From: Sphingorhabdus sp.
GTDB lineage: Bacteria > Pseudomonadota > Alphaproteobacteria > Sphingomonadales > Sphingomonadaceae
Direction of reading: 5' to 3'
Length of the DNA stretch: 64,000 bases
NCBI RefSeq assembly: GCF_023910635.1
Contig: NZ_JAAVVZ010000006.1
Coordinates: forward strand, 1 to 64,000
Made by a program: the position numbers and the translations under genes
The notes under the pieces: model-generated
What the model was told of the DNA's origin: nothing
The model's input: only the letters and a program-made list of their open reading frames with translations
Databases searched by the model: none
In this document: positions 31,123-42,001 of the stretch, in pieces
How the letters are laid out: every line of letters starts with the position of its first letter
How positions within the stretch are numbered: the stretch's first letter is position 1

Positions 31123-32313
31123 TTACTTCGTGATGGTGCTGACAACCCCAGAACCGACAGTACGTCCGCCTTCGCGAATTGCGAAGCGAAGACCTGGGTC
31201 CATAGCGATTGGTGCAATCAACTTAACAGCGATCGTTACGTTGTCGCCTGGCATAACCATTTCTGTGCCTTCTGGAAGGATCACTTCGCCGGTTACGTCA
31301 GTCGTACGGAAGTAGAACTGTGGACGATAGTTTGCGAAGAATGGCGTGTGACGGCCGCCTTCATCCTTTGAAAGAACATAGATTTCTGCCGAGAACTCAG
31401 TGTGCGGCGTAACCGAACCTGGCTTGCAGAGAACCTGTCCACGCTCAACTTCTTCACGACCTACGCCACGAACAAGCGCACCGATGTTGTCGCCTGCACG
31501 GCCTTCGTCGAGCAGCTTGCGGAACATTTCAACGCCAGTAACGGTCGTCTTCTTAGTGTCCTTGATACCAACGATTTCAACTTCTTCGCCGACCTTGACG
31601 ATACCGGTTTCAACGCGGCCCGTTACAACGGTACCACGACCCGAGATCGAGAACACGTCTTCGACTGGCATCAGGAATGGCTTGTCGATTGGACGCTCTG
31701 GCTGAGGAATAGCTGCATCAACGGCAGCCATCAATGCAAGGACCGATTCCTTACCGATGTTGTCGTCACGGCCTTCAAGCGCAGCAAGCGCCGAACCACG
31801 AACGATGGGAATATCGTCACCTGGGAAATCATACTTCGAAAGAAGCTCACGGATTTCCATTTCGACCAGTTCGAGAATTTCTTCGTCGTCAACCTGGTCA
31901 ACCTTGTTCATGTAAACAACGAGGGCAGGAACGCCAACCTGACGTGCAAGCAAGATGTGCTCGCGAGTCTGTGGCATCGGGCCGTCAGCAGCGTTCACAA
32001 CGAGGATAGCGCCGTCCATCTGCGCCGCACCGGTGATCATGTTCTTAACATAGTCAGCGTGGCCTGGGCAGTCGACGTGGGCGTAGTGACGCGCAGCGGT
32101 TTCATATTCGACGTGTGCGGTCGAAATCGTGATGCCGCGCTCGCGCTCTTCTGGCGCTTTATCGATGTTTGCGAAATCAACGGCGGTCCCGCCATGGGCT
32201 TCGGCCATCACCTTCGTTATCGCTGCGGTCAGCGTGGTCTTACCATGGTCAACGTGACCAATGGTACCGATGTTGCAATGCGGTTTCGTCCGCTCAAATT
32301 TAGCTTTTGCCAT
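31123..32313 (-). CDS. tuf: Elongation factor Tu
   Basis: The 396-aa GTPase delivers aminoacyl-tRNA. G1 is [10 protein letters not shown]3 is [12 protein letters not shown] and G4 is NKVD ([12 protein letters not shown]). Domain II and III motifs follow, and the length is standard. Whether a second copy of tuf exists cannot be seen. It lies between fusA and rpsJ. Confidence 0.98.
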   Translation of the reverse strand: MAKAKFERTKPHCNIGTIGHVDHGKTTLTAAITKVMAEAHGGTAVDFANIDKAPEERERGITISTAHVEYETAARHYAHVDCPGHADYVKNMITGAAQMDGAILVVNAADGPMPQTREHILLARQVGVPALVVYMNKVDQVDDEEILELVEMEIRELLSKYDFPGDDIPIVRGSALAALEGRDDNIGKESVLALMAAVDAAIPQPERPIDKPFLMPVEDVFSISGRGTVVTGRVETGIVKVGEEVEIVGIKDTKKTTVTGVEMFRKLLDEGRAGDNIGALVRGVGREEVERGQVLCKPGSVTPHTEFSAEIYVLSKDEGGRHTPFFANYRPQFYFRTTDVTGEVILPEGTEMVMPGDNVTIAVKLIAPIAMDPGLRFAIREGGRTVGSGVVSTITK

Positions 32314-32404
32314 TTTCTCAAACCTTCTTTCGATTAGGTAATATTTTGATCAGGTGGGACGACGCCGTCTGAATCAGGCGCCGCCATTAGTCGGCTTTTG
32401 CCTA

Positions 32405-34477
32405 TCAGGCAAGCTTCTCCTTGATTTCGGCTGCAACGTTCGACGGCACTTCATCATAATGATTGAAGAACATCGAATAGTTTGCACGTCCTTGCGTGAA
32501 CGAGCGGAGCTGATTCACATAGCCGAACATGTTGGCCAAAGGCACCATGGACTCGACAACCTGTGCATTACCGCGGCTGTCAGTGCCCTGAATTTGACCA
32601 CGACGTGAGTTCATGTCGCCGATCACATCGCCCAGATATTCTTCGGGAGATACAACTTCGACCTTCATAATTGGTTCAAGCAGCTTGATCCCTGCCTTTT
32701 GCGCAGCTTCACGCATACCAGCACGACCAGCGATTTCGAATGCCAAAGCCGACGAATCGACATCATGATACGCGCCGTCATACAGCGTGATTTCGAAATC
32801 GATGATTGGGAAGCCAATTAACGAGCCCGATAGTGCTGTTTCGCGCATGCCCTTTTCAACCGAGGGGATATATTCCTTTGGAATGTTACCGCCCTTGACT
32901 TCATCCTTAAACACAACGCCCGTGCCACGCTCGCCCGGCTTTACCGTGAACTTGATACGGCCAAACTGACCCGATCCACCCGACTGCTTTTTATGGGTGT
33001 AATCAACGTCAACTTCGCGTGCCAGATATTCGCGATACGCAACCTGCGGCGCGCCGACATTGGCTTCAACCTTGAATTCACGACGCATACGATCAACGAT
33101 GATGTCGAGGTGAAGCTCGCCCATGCCCTTAATGATCGTTTGGCCCGATTCATGGTCAGTCGATACGCGGAACGAAGGATCTTCGGCGGACAGACGATTG
33201 AGCGCGATGCCCATCTTTTCTTGGTCAGCCTTGGTCTTTGGTTCCACCGACAGTTCGATAACTGGCTCAGGAAACTCCATACGCTCCAATATGATCGGGA
33301 AACGTTCGGCACACAACGTGTCGCCAGTGGTCGTTTCCTTCATGCCGGCAAGCGCGATGATGTCGCCTGCAAATGCTTCGTCAACGTCCTTACGTTCGTT
33401 GGCGTGCATTTCGAGCATACGCCCAACCTTTTCCTTCTTATCCTTCACCGAGTTCAGATACGTGCCCTTTAACAGGCTACCCGAATAGATGCGGATGAAG
33501 GTCAGCGAGCCAACGAACGGATCGTTCATGACCTTGAACGCCAGTGCCGAAAACGGCGCATCGTCCGTAGGAGGGCGGCTGTCTGGCTCAAGCGTGTCCA
33601 TATGGACACCCTGCACGTCTTCAATGTCGAGCGGCGAAGGCAGATAATCGACAACGGCGTCGAGCAAAGGCTGAACGCCCTTGTTCTTAAACGCCGAGCC
33701 ACAGCAGACAGGAACGAACGACTGGTTCAGCGTGCCCTTGCGGATCAGCGCCTTCAGCGTGGCCACGTCAGGCTCATTGCCTTCGAGATATGCTTCCATC
33801 GCAACATCGTCTTGCTCAACGGCAAGTTCGATTAGGTCGCTACGATATTTCGCTGCTTCAGCGGCCAAGTCAGCCGGGATATCTTCGTAGAAGAAATCGG
33901 CACCAAGAGATTCATCTTTCCAGATGATCGCGCGGTTGTGCACAAGGTCAACAAGACCCTTCAAATCCGCTTCAAGGCCGATTGGAATGTAAAGCACCGC
34001 TGGACGTGCACCCAGACGATCAATGATCGATTGCACGCAATATTTGAAGTTTGCGCCGGTACGGTCGAGCTTGTTGATGAAGCACATGCGTGGAACGCCA
34101 TATTTGTCGGCCTGACGCCATACGGTTTCCGACTGAGGCTCAACGCCTGCAACGCCGTCGAAACATGCTACTGCGCCATCGAGAACGCGCAGTGAACGCT
34201 CAACTTCAATCGTGAAGTCAACGTGGCCTGGCGTATCAATAATGTTGATGCGGTGGTCATTCCAGAAGCAGGTGGTAGCAGCCGACGTAATCGTGATGCC
34301 ACGCTCTTGCTCTTGCTCCATCCAATCCATGGTGGCGGCGCCATCATGCACTTCGCCGATTTTGTACGACTTACCAGTGTAGAAAAGGATACGCTCGGTG
34401 GTAGTGGTTTTACCGGCGTCGATATGCGCCATGATACCGATGTTGCGATACATATTGAGTGGATGGCTGCGTGCCAT
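32405..34477 (-). CDS. fusA: Elongation factor G
   Basis: The 690-aa translocase begins [20 protein letters not shown] and has the G1 motif [15 protein letters not shown] and the G3 DTPGHVDF. All five domains are present by length, ending with the [15 protein letters not shown] and [12 protein letters not shown] regions typical of alphaproteobacterial EF-G. A repeat-containing gap of 228 bp separates it from rpsG. Confidence 0.98.
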   Translation of the reverse strand: MARSHPLNMYRNIGIMAHIDAGKTTTTERILFYTGKSYKIGEVHDGAATMDWMEQEQERGITITSAATTCFWNDHRINIIDTPGHVDFTIEVERSLRVLDGAVACFDGVAGVEPQSETVWRQADKYGVPRMCFINKLDRTGANFKYCVQSIIDRLGARPAVLYIPIGLEADLKGLVDLVHNRAIIWKDESLGADFFYEDIPADLAAEAAKYRSDLIELAVEQDDVAMEAYLEGNEPDVATLKALIRKGTLNQSFVPVCCGSAFKNKGVQPLLDAVVDYLPSPLDIEDVQGVHMDTLEPDSRPPTDDAPFSALAFKVMNDPFVGSLTFIRIYSGSLLKGTYLNSVKDKKEKVGRMLEMHANERKDVDEAFAGDIIALAGMKETTTGDTLCAERFPIILERMEFPEPVIELSVEPKTKADQEKMGIALNRLSAEDPSFRVSTDHESGQTIIKGMGELHLDIIVDRMRREFKVEANVGAPQVAYREYLAREVDVDYTHKKQSGGSGQFGRIKFTVKPGERGTGVVFKDEVKGGNIPKEYIPSVEKGMRETALSGSLIGFPIIDFEITLYDGAYHDVDSSALAFEIAGRAGMREAAQKAGIKLLEPIMKVEVVSPEEYLGDVIGDMNSRRGQIQGTDSRGNAQVVESMVPLANMFGYVNQLRSFTQGRANYSMFFNHYDEVPSNVAAEIKEKLA

Positions 34478-34540
34478 ATTCGTTACTCCAGTGCGGGGCT
34501 GCGGTTCGCGCTGCCCTATAGGGAAAGGGGCTGGTTTATG

Positions 34541-34690
34541 CCAGCCCCCGATTTAACTCCCTCTCCCGCAGGCGGGAGAGGATACAAAGACTTGGCAGCT
34601 TGCTGCCTAGTCGGCGTTGGTGAGGGCTCCTGCCCTCTCCGCTGCGACTAACCGCCTTCGGCGTAAAGTCTCGCTGCCTCTCCCGCCTGC
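34541..34690. repeat. Palindromic repeat between rpsG and fusA
   Basis: The stretch has CCTCTCCCGCAGGCGGGAGA near 34560 and its inverted partner CTCTCCCGCCTGCGG near 34680, with a shorter palindrome in the centre (GCAGCTTGCTGC). It is a different family from the copies at 673 and 14281, but the design is similar. It is transcribed as part of the str operon and has no coding content. Confidence 0.65.
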
Positions 34691-34705
34691 GGAAGAGGAT
34701 TATAC

Positions 34706-35176
34706 TTACCAGCGATAGTGTGCGAACGCTCGGTTGGCTTCTGCCATACGGTGCGTATCTTCACGTTTTTTGACAGCATTTCCGCGGTTCGACGCGGCAT
34801 CCATCAGCTCACCGGACAAACGGGCGGCCATGGTGGTTTCGCTGCGGTTACGGGCAGCGCCGATCAACCAACGAATCGCAAGTGCCTGCGCGCGCTCTGG
34901 ACGCACTTCGCAAGGAACCTGATAAGTCGCACCACCCACACGGCGGCTGCGCACTTCGATACCTGGCTTCACGTTATCCAACGCTTCATGGAAGGTCTGG
35001 ATAGGATCTTTCTTGGCACGGGCTTCAACAGTTTCCAAAGCACCATAGACGATACGCTCTGCTGCTGACTTCTTACCGTCCAGCATCAGGTTGTTCATAA
35101 ACTTCGAAAGCACGATATCACCGAATTTGGGATCGGGAAGGATGATGCGCTTTTCGGGACGACGACGACGTGACAT
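34706..35176 (-). CDS. rpsG: 30S ribosomal protein S7
   Basis: The 156-aa head assembly protein starts [20 protein letters not shown] and has [20 protein letters not shown] and [14 protein letters not shown]. In E. coli S7 is the translational regulator of the str operon. It is separated from rpsL by a gap with a long hairpin. Confidence 0.98.
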   Translation of the reverse strand: MSRRRRPEKRIILPDPKFGDIVLSKFMNNLMLDGKKSAAERIVYGALETVEARAKKDPIQTFHEALDNVKPGIEVRSRRVGGATYQVPCEVRPERAQALAIRWLIGAARNRSETTMAARLSGELMDAASNRGNAVKKREDTHRMAEANRAFAHYRW

Positions 35177-35302
35177 AATTTATTTCCTTTATCTCGCTCG
35201 GCACTGCCTTTCCCTTTTTGGTCATCCTGAACTTGTCAGGGTCCATCGGGAAGGTTGGCGTGCCGTCAAATGGCCAATTAACCTCGTTTCGGGACGCTTG
35301 AG

Positions 35303-35340
35303 ATCCTGAACAAAATCGCCTGAAGCGATTTTTTCAGGAT
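35303..35340 (-). promoter_or_regulatory. Strong hairpin in the rpsL-rpsG gap
   Basis: ATCCTGA plus AAAATCGC pairs with GCGATTTT plus TCAGGAT around a 5-nt loop, giving about 15 base pairs with a 2-nt versus 1-nt internal asymmetry. It could limit read-through from rpsL to rpsG or be a mobile palindrome. The arms start with CATCCTGAA-like sequence that also occurs at 35221-35240. Confidence 0.55.
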
Positions 35341-35359
35341 GCCCCGTCCCCCGGACGGG

Positions 35360-35731
35360 TCACTTCGGACGCTTTGCACCATATTTGGAACGCGATTGCT
35401 TGCGGTCCTTTACACCCTGCGTATCGAGTACGCCGCGAAGCACGTGGTAACGCACACCGGGAAGGTCGCGTACGCGGCCGCCACGGATAAGCACAACGCT
35501 ATGCTCTTGAAGGTTGTGGCCCTCACCTGGGATATAGGAAATAACTTCGCGCTGGTTTGTCAGGCGAATCTTCGCAACCTTACGCAAAGCCGAGTTCGGC
35601 TTTTTCGGGGTCGTTGTGTAAACGCGGGTGCAAACGCCGCGCTTCTGTGGATTTTGGTCCATCGCAGGGACCTTGGACTTGACCTTCTGCGGGGTCCGGC
35701 CCTTGCGAACCAGCTGGTTAATCGTTGGCAT
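35360..35731 (-). CDS. rpsL: 30S ribosomal protein S12
   Basis: The 123-aa decoding-centre protein begins [20 protein letters not shown] and has the [12 protein letters not shown] and [20 protein letters not shown] loops. Lys43 (numbering with Met1) is kept. Position 88, where E. coli has lysine, is arginine (codon CGC at 35468-35470). That substitution is a classical streptomycin-resistance change in other bacteria. The first gene of the ribosomal superoperon, it is followed by a 183-bp gap to rpsG. Confidence 0.98.
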   Translation of the reverse strand: MPTINQLVRKGRTPQKVKSKVPAMDQNPQKRGVCTRVYTTTPKKPNSALRKVAKIRLTNQREVISYIPGEGHNLQEHSVVLIRGGRVRDLPGVRYHVLRGVLDTQGVKDRKQSRSKYGAKRPK

Positions 35732-35913
35732 ATCTTCACCTTTGTTAAGCGGTTACTTTAGGTGGCAAGGCGTTTTTTGCGGTGGAGGCTCAGCCTTTGA
35801 TCCACCCGACCTGACACATAATGTGCTGCTATTTTGAGTAGTTCCCATGGGCCAAAGAGAATCATCCCTTCAGCTCCGAGAATGCGCGCCATTAGCGCCC
35901 GCTGGCTATCGGG

Positions 35914-36435
35914 TCAAGTAGTGCCGACCCGCTCCGTCAGCACGTCATTTTCGATCCTGATCCGCCACCATAAAAGCGCAGCGTTCAGTATCGAGAATGT
36001 GAATGCCATCGCGGGCGCACCCAAAAGAAGTGGCAACACAGCAATCTCCACAACGACCAAGGCATAATTGGGGTGCTTGATGAAACGATATGGGCCGCGC
36101 CGCACGCGCGGGAAATGTGGCGCGCTGATGATCCGCGTAGTCCACCATCTGCCAATACTCGCCAACGTCCAGAAGCGGAAGGTTTGGCTTGCGATAAATG
36201 CGTTGAGCAAAAGCAGGTTAGGTGCCGGTTCGGGCTTTGCGAACAATAGGATGGCGATTAGCCAACCGCTGTGGAGCACGATAAACAAAGGATAATGCTT
36301 CGCCCCATGCTCACGGCCACCTTCAGCCAGCAAACGGCGGGTGTTCGCGCTGGCATAAGCCAGTTCAGCCAGCCGCTGCAGGATGACATAAGCAAAGACA
36401 ATGAGCGCCCAAACGGGCCAATCGAACACTGTCAT
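35914..36435 (-). CDS. ICMT-family methyltransferase (YpbQ-like)
   Basis: This 173-aa membrane protein is related to isoprenylcysteine carboxyl methyltransferase. The C-terminal motif GPYRFIKHPNYALVVVE is the SAM-binding signature, and there are about four membrane helices. It is downstream of the type III polyketide synthase with a gap of 16 bp. Bacterial pairs of this type O-methylate alkylpyrones or alkylresorcinols made by the synthase, so this job is inferred. ATG 36435 follows AAGGGA; the track ORF begins 20 codons earlier. Confidence 0.82.
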   Translation of the reverse strand: MTVFDWPVWALIVFAYVILQRLAELAYASANTRRLLAEGGREHGAKHYPLFIVLHSGWLIAILLFAKPEPAPNLLLLNAFIASQTFRFWTLASIGRWWTTRIISAPHFPRVRRGPYRFIKHPNYALVVVEIAVLPLLLGAPAMAFTFSILNAALLWWRIRIENDVLTERVGTT

Positions 36436-36451
36436 GACTGATTCCCTTTCA

Positions 36452-37483
36452 TCATGGCTTGAGAAGTCCCATCGCGCCAACAAATCCCGGTCCAAGTGCC
36501 GTTAACAATGTTGGTTTCTCAATTGGTCCGGCAGCAAGCAGAGCCTCCAACACAAACAACACCGTCGGCGAACTCATATTACCATGGTCGCGCAAGACCT
36601 TGCGCGTCGCGGCCAAGTCATGACCCACATAATCGGCCAACGCATCGACCACGCGACCACCGCCCGGGTGACAGGCGGGTTCCGCCATGTCCGCTTTGGT
36701 CAGGCCATGTTTTGCGATAAAATCGTCGCACACGGGCGCAAAATGGCTGTTCACGAAAACAGGAATATCGCGCGCTAGCACCAGATCAAAACCTGTATCG
36801 CCAATCTCCCAGCCCATCATATCGAGCGTATCGGGCCAGACATGGCTCGCAAATGCACCCAATTGCGGCCCTGACCCAGCGCCGATGACCGCAGCGGCAC
36901 AGCCATCGGCAAACAACGCAAGTGCAACCATATCTTTTTTATCCATGCGCGCATGGTCGTAGGCGAGGCTACACAGTTCAAGGCTGACCAGCAGGACCGG
37001 TTTGTCCGGGCACGCACGATACAGATCAGCCGCAACGCCAAGGCCGATGACCCCGCCAGCACAACCATAGCCAAATAAGGGTACGCAGCGTGTATCGGGC
37101 GCGAAACCCATTTTCGATATCATCCGGCTTGGCAGGCTGGGCGTCATCGTCCCCGTGGTCGATACGAAAACAATCTGCCCTATGTCAGAGGCCTGCAAAT
37201 GCGCGCGCGCCAAAGCCTGCATGGCCGCCGCTTCAAAAATCTGGGCGGCGACAGTTTCATAAACGCCGGCGCGCTTTGCCCAGCTTCTGGAGTCAGAATA
37301 ATATTCGGGCGGCATGGCTATATGGCGCTGCGAGATACCCGTGTTGCCCAATATTTCGGCCATGCGCGGAGGCAGGGCCTGCCCTTTGGCCACAGCCAAA
37401 ATCGACAGGACATCATCTTGCGTAATGCGGTGCGGCGGCACGGCGGTGCCAAGCGAAATGAGTTGGGGAAGAATCTGTGGCAT
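36452..37483 (-). CDS. Type III polyketide synthase
   Basis: This 343-aa chalcone-synthase-like enzyme is complete by catalytic residues: the cysteine in PLFGYGCAGGVIGLG, the histidine in EPACHPGGGRVVDAL and the asparagine in LRDHGNMSSPTVLF. It is expected to extend a fatty acyl or aryl starter with malonyl-CoA to an alkylpyrone or alkylresorcinol. The product is not deducible. It is divergent from gltX and coupled to the ICMT-like gene. Family length is normal. Confidence 0.9.
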   Translation of the reverse strand: MPQILPQLISLGTAVPPHRITQDDVLSILAVAKGQALPPRMAEILGNTGISQRHIAMPPEYYSDSRSWAKRAGVYETVAAQIFEAAAMQALARAHLQASDIGQIVFVSTTGTMTPSLPSRMISKMGFAPDTRCVPLFGYGCAGGVIGLGVAADLYRACPDKPVLLVSLELCSLAYDHARMDKKDMVALALFADGCAAAVIGAGSGPQLGAFASHVWPDTLDMMGWEIGDTGFDLVLARDIPVFVNSHFAPVCDDFIAKHGLTKADMAEPACHPGGGRVVDALADYVGHDLAATRKVLRDHGNMSSPTVLFVLEALLAAGPIEKPTLLTALGPGFVGAMGLLKP

Positions 37484-37628
37484 TAACGGTAACGGCTACG
37501 CCCGTTCAAAAGTTTCCGCCAGCCAGACTTTACCCCTAAACGAATTTCCTGCAACACACCGTACAGATGACAAGCGGTGAGCAGCTTGTTAGAGGGCCGC
37601 CGAACCGACATTGAAAGAAGTCACCATC

Positions 37629-39140
37629 ATGAATGCCATCTCCCGTCCTGTCCGCACCAGGGTCGCACCATCCCCCACCGGCGACCCACATGTCGGCACA
37701 GCGTATATTGCGCTCATCAACTATTGCTTTGCGAAGAAGCACGGTGGCGAGTTTCTGTTGCGTATCGAGGATACCGATCAGGCACGGTCCACGCCGCAAT
37801 CGGAAAAGATGATATTAGAATCGCTGCGCTGGTTGGGCCTTAGCTGGGATGAGGGCCCCGATGTTGGCGGCCCGCATGGTCCCTACCGCCAGTCCGAACG
37901 CAGCGCGATTTACACCGCGCATTGCGACCAGTTGTTGGCCGACGGCCATGCGTTCAAATGCTATTGTACGCCAGAAAAGCTCGCGGCCTCACGCGCCGCT
38001 CAGATAGCGGCGAAGCAGCCGCCAAAATATGATGGCACCTGTTTAGCCCTCACCTCTGACGATATCGCAAAGCGCGATAGCGACGGCGTTTCGCACGTTG
38101 TCCGGATGAAAATTCCAACAACGGGCAAGTGCATTGTTCAAGATACGTTGCGCGGCGAAATCGAATTCGAATATGCGGTCGTTGACATGCAAGTGCTGAT
38201 GAAATCGGACGGCCTGCCGACCTACCATCTCGCCAATGTTGTCGACGATCACCTCATGGGTATCACCCACGTCATGCGCGGTGAGGAGTGGATTTCATCC
38301 GCGCCAAAGCATTTGTTGCTCTACCAATATTTCGGTTGGGAACCGCCCGTACTCACGCATTTGCCGTTGCTCCGCAATGCCGACAAATCGAAGCTGTCCA
38401 AGCGTAAAAACCCGACCAGCATCTTATATTATCAACGCGCGGGTTACTTGCCGCAGGCGATGCAGAACTTCCTTGGCCTGTTCATCAAATCGGCCAGCGA
38501 GGAAGATGAAAAAACCTCACTACAGAGGCTGATCGACGAATTTGACGTCCACAATATCTCGCTTGGCGGGCCGGTGTTCGACACGTCCAAGCTGGATTGG
38601 CTCAATGGCCGTTATTTGCGCGAGGAACTCAGCGTTTCGGAATTTCTGGATGCGATAAAGGCATGGGCGCTGAATGACAGTTACCTTACGCCCATCGCTG
38701 AAATGGCGCAGGCGCGGATCACCAAAATGTCGGACCTTGGCGGACTGACCGCGATGTTCTTCATGAACCGGATTGACGGCATGAGCGCAGAGCGGCTGCG
38801 CGATGGTGTGAAGCTGGAACAGGATATGCAACGCGCGGCCTACACCCTTGGTTTGCAACAGTTTGACGGCATGATCGACTGGAACCGGGAAGGCGTTGAA
38901 GCCACGTTGCGCCGAACTGCTGAGGTCTTGGACGCGAAGTTGAAGGACGTTATCCGGCCTTTTTACATCGCCATCACCGGCAGCGCGCAGGGCGTGCCCT
39001 TGTTCGACGCGATCACGCATTTGGGCCGCGACATCATCCGCGAGCGGTTGCGCCATGCGATGGAATTGCTTGGCCCTGCCTCATCAAAAGAAATGAAGGC
39101 CTGGACCGATTTGCTGACCGCGCCGCCAAAGGCCGAATGA
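37629..39140 (+). CDS. gltX: Glutamyl-tRNA synthetase
   Basis: This 503-aa class I enzyme charges tRNA-Glu. The HIGH-type motif is [16 protein letters not shown] and the KMSKS-type motif is [11 protein letters not shown], both typical of GluRS. Alphaproteobacteria often have two gltX genes; a second is not in this window. ATG 37629 is preceded by AGAAG; the track start is a TTG 6 codons earlier. It begins a run of genes that overlap by a few bases. Confidence 0.95.
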   Translation: MNAISRPVRTRVAPSPTGDPHVGTAYIALINYCFAKKHGGEFLLRIEDTDQARSTPQSEKMILESLRWLGLSWDEGPDVGGPHGPYRQSERSAIYTAHCDQLLADGHAFKCYCTPEKLAASRAAQIAAKQPPKYDGTCLALTSDDIAKRDSDGVSHVVRMKIPTTGKCIVQDTLRGEIEFEYAVVDMQVLMKSDGLPTYHLANVVDDHLMGITHVMRGEEWISSAPKHLLLYQYFGWEPPVLTHLPLLRNADKSKLSKRKNPTSILYYQRAGYLPQAMQNFLGLFIKSASEEDEKTSLQRLIDEFDVHNISLGGPVFDTSKLDWLNGRYLREELSVSEFLDAIKAWALNDSYLTPIAEMAQARITKMSDLGGLTAMFFMNRIDGMSAERLRDGVKLEQDMQRAAYTLGLQQFDGMIDWNREGVEATLRRTAEVLDAKLKDVIRPFYIAITGSAQGVPLFDAITHLGRDIIRERLRHAMELLGPASSKEMKAWTDLLTAPPKAE

Positions 39141-39826
39141 CCGCATTTTCCTTACCGCAGGATTGGCAGACGGCACTGCAGGCGGCGCTGACCACACCAG
39201 AAACGTTGGCGCTCCAAGGCTTTCTCGACGCCGAACTCGCCGCAGGCAAGACGATTTTCCCGCCGCAGGACGCATGGTTCCGCGCGCTTGAGTTAACGCC
39301 GCTGGACAAAGTGCGCGTCGTCATTTTGGGGCAAGACCCGTATCATGGGCCGGGGCAAGCGCATGGCCTGTGTTTCAGCGTGCCGCCGGGTGTGCGTCCG
39401 CCGCCAAGTCTTTCCAATATTTACAAAGAGTTAGGAAGCAACTTGGGCCTCCCGCGGCCGCCTCATGGCTTTTTGGAGCATTGGGCGCGGCAAGGCGTGT
39501 TGCTGCTCAACAGCGTCCTTACGGTCGAAATGGCCAAGGCCGCTTCGCACAGCAAAAAGGGGTGGGAGCCATTGACGGATGCGATTATTGCGCAAGTGAA
39601 CGACAAGGCAGAGCCAGTCGTTTTCATGCTGTGGGGCGCTTATGCCCACAAAAAGGCGGCGAATGTGGATGCCAGCCGTCACCTGCTGCTCAAGGCCGCG
39701 CATCCATCGCCCTTGTCGGCGCACAACGGTTTTTTGGGCTGCAAACATTTCTCGCAATGCAACGCCTTTTTGGTTAGCAACGGTCTCCCGCCGATTGATT
39801 GGATACTGCCCAATGTCGTTCCATGA
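39137..39826 (+). CDS. ung: Uracil-DNA glycosylase
   Basis: This 229-aa family 1 enzyme removes uracil from DNA. It has the catalytic loop [17 protein letters not shown] (GQDPYH) and the DNA-binding loop [20 protein letters not shown]. It overlaps gltX by 4 bp (ATGA) and galT by 14 bp, so it is cotranscribed. Confidence 0.97.
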   Translation: MTAFSLPQDWQTALQAALTTPETLALQGFLDAELAAGKTIFPPQDAWFRALELTPLDKVRVVILGQDPYHGPGQAHGLCFSVPPGVRPPPSLSNIYKELGSNLGLPRPPHGFLEHWARQGVLLLNSVLTVEMAKAASHSKKGWEPLTDAIIAQVNDKAEPVVFMLWGAYAHKKAANVDASRHLLLKAAHPSPLSAHNGFLGCKHFSQCNAFLVSNGLPPIDWILPNVVP

Positions 39827-40847
39827 GCAGCCCCACCGTCGTTTCAACCCATTGAAAGATGAATGGATTTTGGTATCTCCGCATCGCGCCAAAAGGCCGT
39901 GGCAGGGGCAACAGGATACACCCGACACCGCCGTCCGGCCGATGCATGATCCGGATTGTTATTTATGCGCGGGCAATGAACGCGCTGGCGGATTGCGCAA
40001 TCCTGACTACAAAAATGTCTTCGTTTTCGACAATGACTTTGCCGCATTATTGCCCGGCGCAGGGTGCAGAGTAGAAAAAGACAAACCCCTGTTTCGTGCG
40101 GCTCTCGCCAACGGAGCCTGTAGAGTCATTTGCTTTTCGCCGGACCATGGCAAAACCCTGCCCGAAATGTCCGTGGGCGACATCCGCAATGTGGTCGACG
40201 CTTGGGCCGCGCAAGAAGCAGAACTTTCCGCCGTCCATGCTTATGTCCAAATTTTCGAAAATAAGGGCGCGATGATGGGCTGCTCCAGCCCGCATCCGCA
40301 TGGTCAGATTTGGGCGACCGATTATATACCTGCCGAGCCCGCCCGTGAGGATGCAACGCAAGCGGCCTGGTTTGAACAACATCAATCGGCAATGCTGCTA
40401 AGCTATGCCGAACAAGAGGCCAAAGACGGCGCGCGAACGGTGGCACACAATGACCACTGGATCGCGGTCGTGCCCTATTGGGCAAGCTGGCCTTATGAAA
40501 TCCTGCTGCTGCCGCGCTTTGCCGTTCAGCGATTGAACGCCCTCACGCCAGAGCAACGTGATGATCTGGCGGACATCATGAAGGCCGTGACAACGGCCTA
40601 TGACAATCTGTTCCAGACCAGCTTCCCTTATTCGATGGGCTGGCATGGAGCGCCAAGCGCAACACCCGATGCCCCGCATTGGCAGTTGCATGCGCATTTT
40701 TATCCACCCTTGCTGCGCTCGGCCAGTGTGCGTAAGTTCATGGTCGGCTATGAAATGCTGGCCGAGGCACAACGCGACCTGACGCCGGAGACTGCCGCCG
40801 AACATTTGCGCGCCACGGCCAAAATCCATTACCGGAGCAAGCCATGA
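39813..40847 (+). CDS. galT: Galactose-1-phosphate uridylyltransferase
   Basis: This 344-aa Leloir enzyme exchanges UMP between UDP-glucose and galactose-1-phosphate. It contains the zinc-binding CYLC, the catalytic [11 protein letters not shown] and a C-terminal GWHGAP region. ATG 39813 lies within the end of ung. The track ORF began much earlier in a non-homologous frame. galE and galM are not in the window. Confidence 0.95.
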   Translation: MSFHEQPHRRFNPLKDEWILVSPHRAKRPWQGQQDTPDTAVRPMHDPDCYLCAGNERAGGLRNPDYKNVFVFDNDFAALLPGAGCRVEKDKPLFRAALANGACRVICFSPDHGKTLPEMSVGDIRNVVDAWAAQEAELSAVHAYVQIFENKGAMMGCSSPHPHGQIWATDYIPAEPAREDATQAAWFEQHQSAMLLSYAEQEAKDGARTVAHNDHWIAVVPYWASWPYEILLLPRFAVQRLNALTPEQRDDLADIMKAVTTAYDNLFQTSFPYSMGWHGAPSATPDAPHWQLHAHFYPPLLRSASVRKFMVGYEMLAEAQRDLTPETAAEHLRATAKIHYRSKP

Positions 40848-42001
40848 ACGTGCAGGACCAAGCGCTGTTTGATCGCGTGACCACCAGTTTTGCGGTGCAG
40901 TTTGGCCACGCCCCCGACCTTGTCGTGCGCGCGCCGGGGCGGGTGAACCTGATCGGCGAACATACCGACTATAATGACGGCTTTGTCCTGCCCTGCGCGA
41001 TTGGCCCAGCGACGATGGTGGCGATTAGCAAGCGCGATGATGACAAGGTCGACGTGGTCGCTGCTGACTTCGACAATGCGCGCGACATGTTCGCGCTGAC
41101 ACCACCCCCAGAACGCAATTTAAGCCAGCCCTGGGCTGATTATGTGCGTGGGATGATCTTCGCCATCCAAAATGCAGGATACGCCCTCAGCGGGGCTAAA
41201 ATCGCCATTGCGGGCAATCTGCCCAAAGGGGCCGGTCTGTCGTCATCGGCCTCGCTTGCGGTAGCGGTGGGCAAGGCCAATTTGGCGCTCAACGGAACCG
41301 ACATCGACAACAGTCGCCTCGCGCAAATCGCGCAAAAAGCGGAATGCGATTTTGTCGGCACCCAATGCGGCATCATGGACCAATTGATTTCGGCGCAGGG
41401 CAAGGCTGGCCATGCGTTGTTGATCGATTGCCGCAGCCTGAAACTGACCGAAGCGCCCATATCCTGCGATGTCGCGATCATGATCGTGCATTCGGGCGTC
41501 ACGCGTGGCTTGGTTGACGGGCATTACAACGCACGGCGGCGGCAATGTGAGGCGGCGGCCGCAGCCATGGGGGTAAAAGCGTTGCGCGACGCGGATCTGG
41601 ACATGCTAGCCGCAGCAGTTCTCGACGCGGTCACAACCGCACGCGCACGCCATGTCATTACCGAAAACCAGCGGACATTGGCCGCAGCCGACGCGCTGGC
41701 CAAAAGCGACCTCGCCGCGCTTGGTATGTTGATGGCGCAAAGCCATGCATCGATGCGCGATGACTTCGAAATCACTGTTCCGGCGATGGATGATTTGGTA
41801 GCGCTCTTGCAAAATGCGATCGGCAATCAAGGGGGCGCACGGATGACAGGTGGAGGATTTGGCGGCGCGGCTGTGGCGATCATGCCGATTGCCCATGTGG
41901 CGGATGTGCAGGCCGCAATTCAGGCGCAATACGTAACGCCCGATGGCCATGCGCCGCTGATCATGATTGAACGTCCCGGCCCTGGTGTCGCCATTTTATG
42001 A
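40844..42001 (+). CDS. galK: Galactokinase
   Basis: This 385-aa GHMP kinase phosphorylates galactose. It contains the substrate motif APGRVNLIGEHTDYNDGFVLP, the ATP loop LPKGAGLSSSASLAVAVG and the C-terminal RMTGGGFGGAAVAI. It overlaps galT and the next gene by 4 bp each. Confidence 0.96.
   Translation: MNVQDQALFDRVTTSFAVQFGHAPDLVVRAPGRVNLIGEHTDYNDGFVLPCAIGPATMVAISKRDDDKVDVVAADFDNARDMFALTPPPERNLSQPWADYVRGMIFAIQNAGYALSGAKIAIAGNLPKGAGLSSSASLAVAVGKANLALNGTDIDNSRLAQIAQKAECDFVGTQCGIMDQLISAQGKAGHALLIDCRSLKLTEAPISCDVAIMIVHSGVTRGLVDGHYNARRRQCEAAAAAMGVKALRDADLDMLAAAVLDAVTTARARHVITENQRTLAAADALAKSDLAALGMLMAQSHASMRDDFEITVPAMDDLVALLQNAIGNQGGARMTGGGFGGAAVAIMPIAHVADVQAAIQAQYVTPDGHAPLIMIERPGPGVAIL

Noticed and set aside
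31402-32337. 311-aa plus-strand ORF
   Set aside because: Antisense to tuf, caused by biased codon use of a highly expressed gene.
35891-35917. TTGACC / GCTAAT as promoter of rpsL
   Set aside because: The spacer is only 15 bp and the -35 lies on the ICMT stop codon; too weak to annotate.
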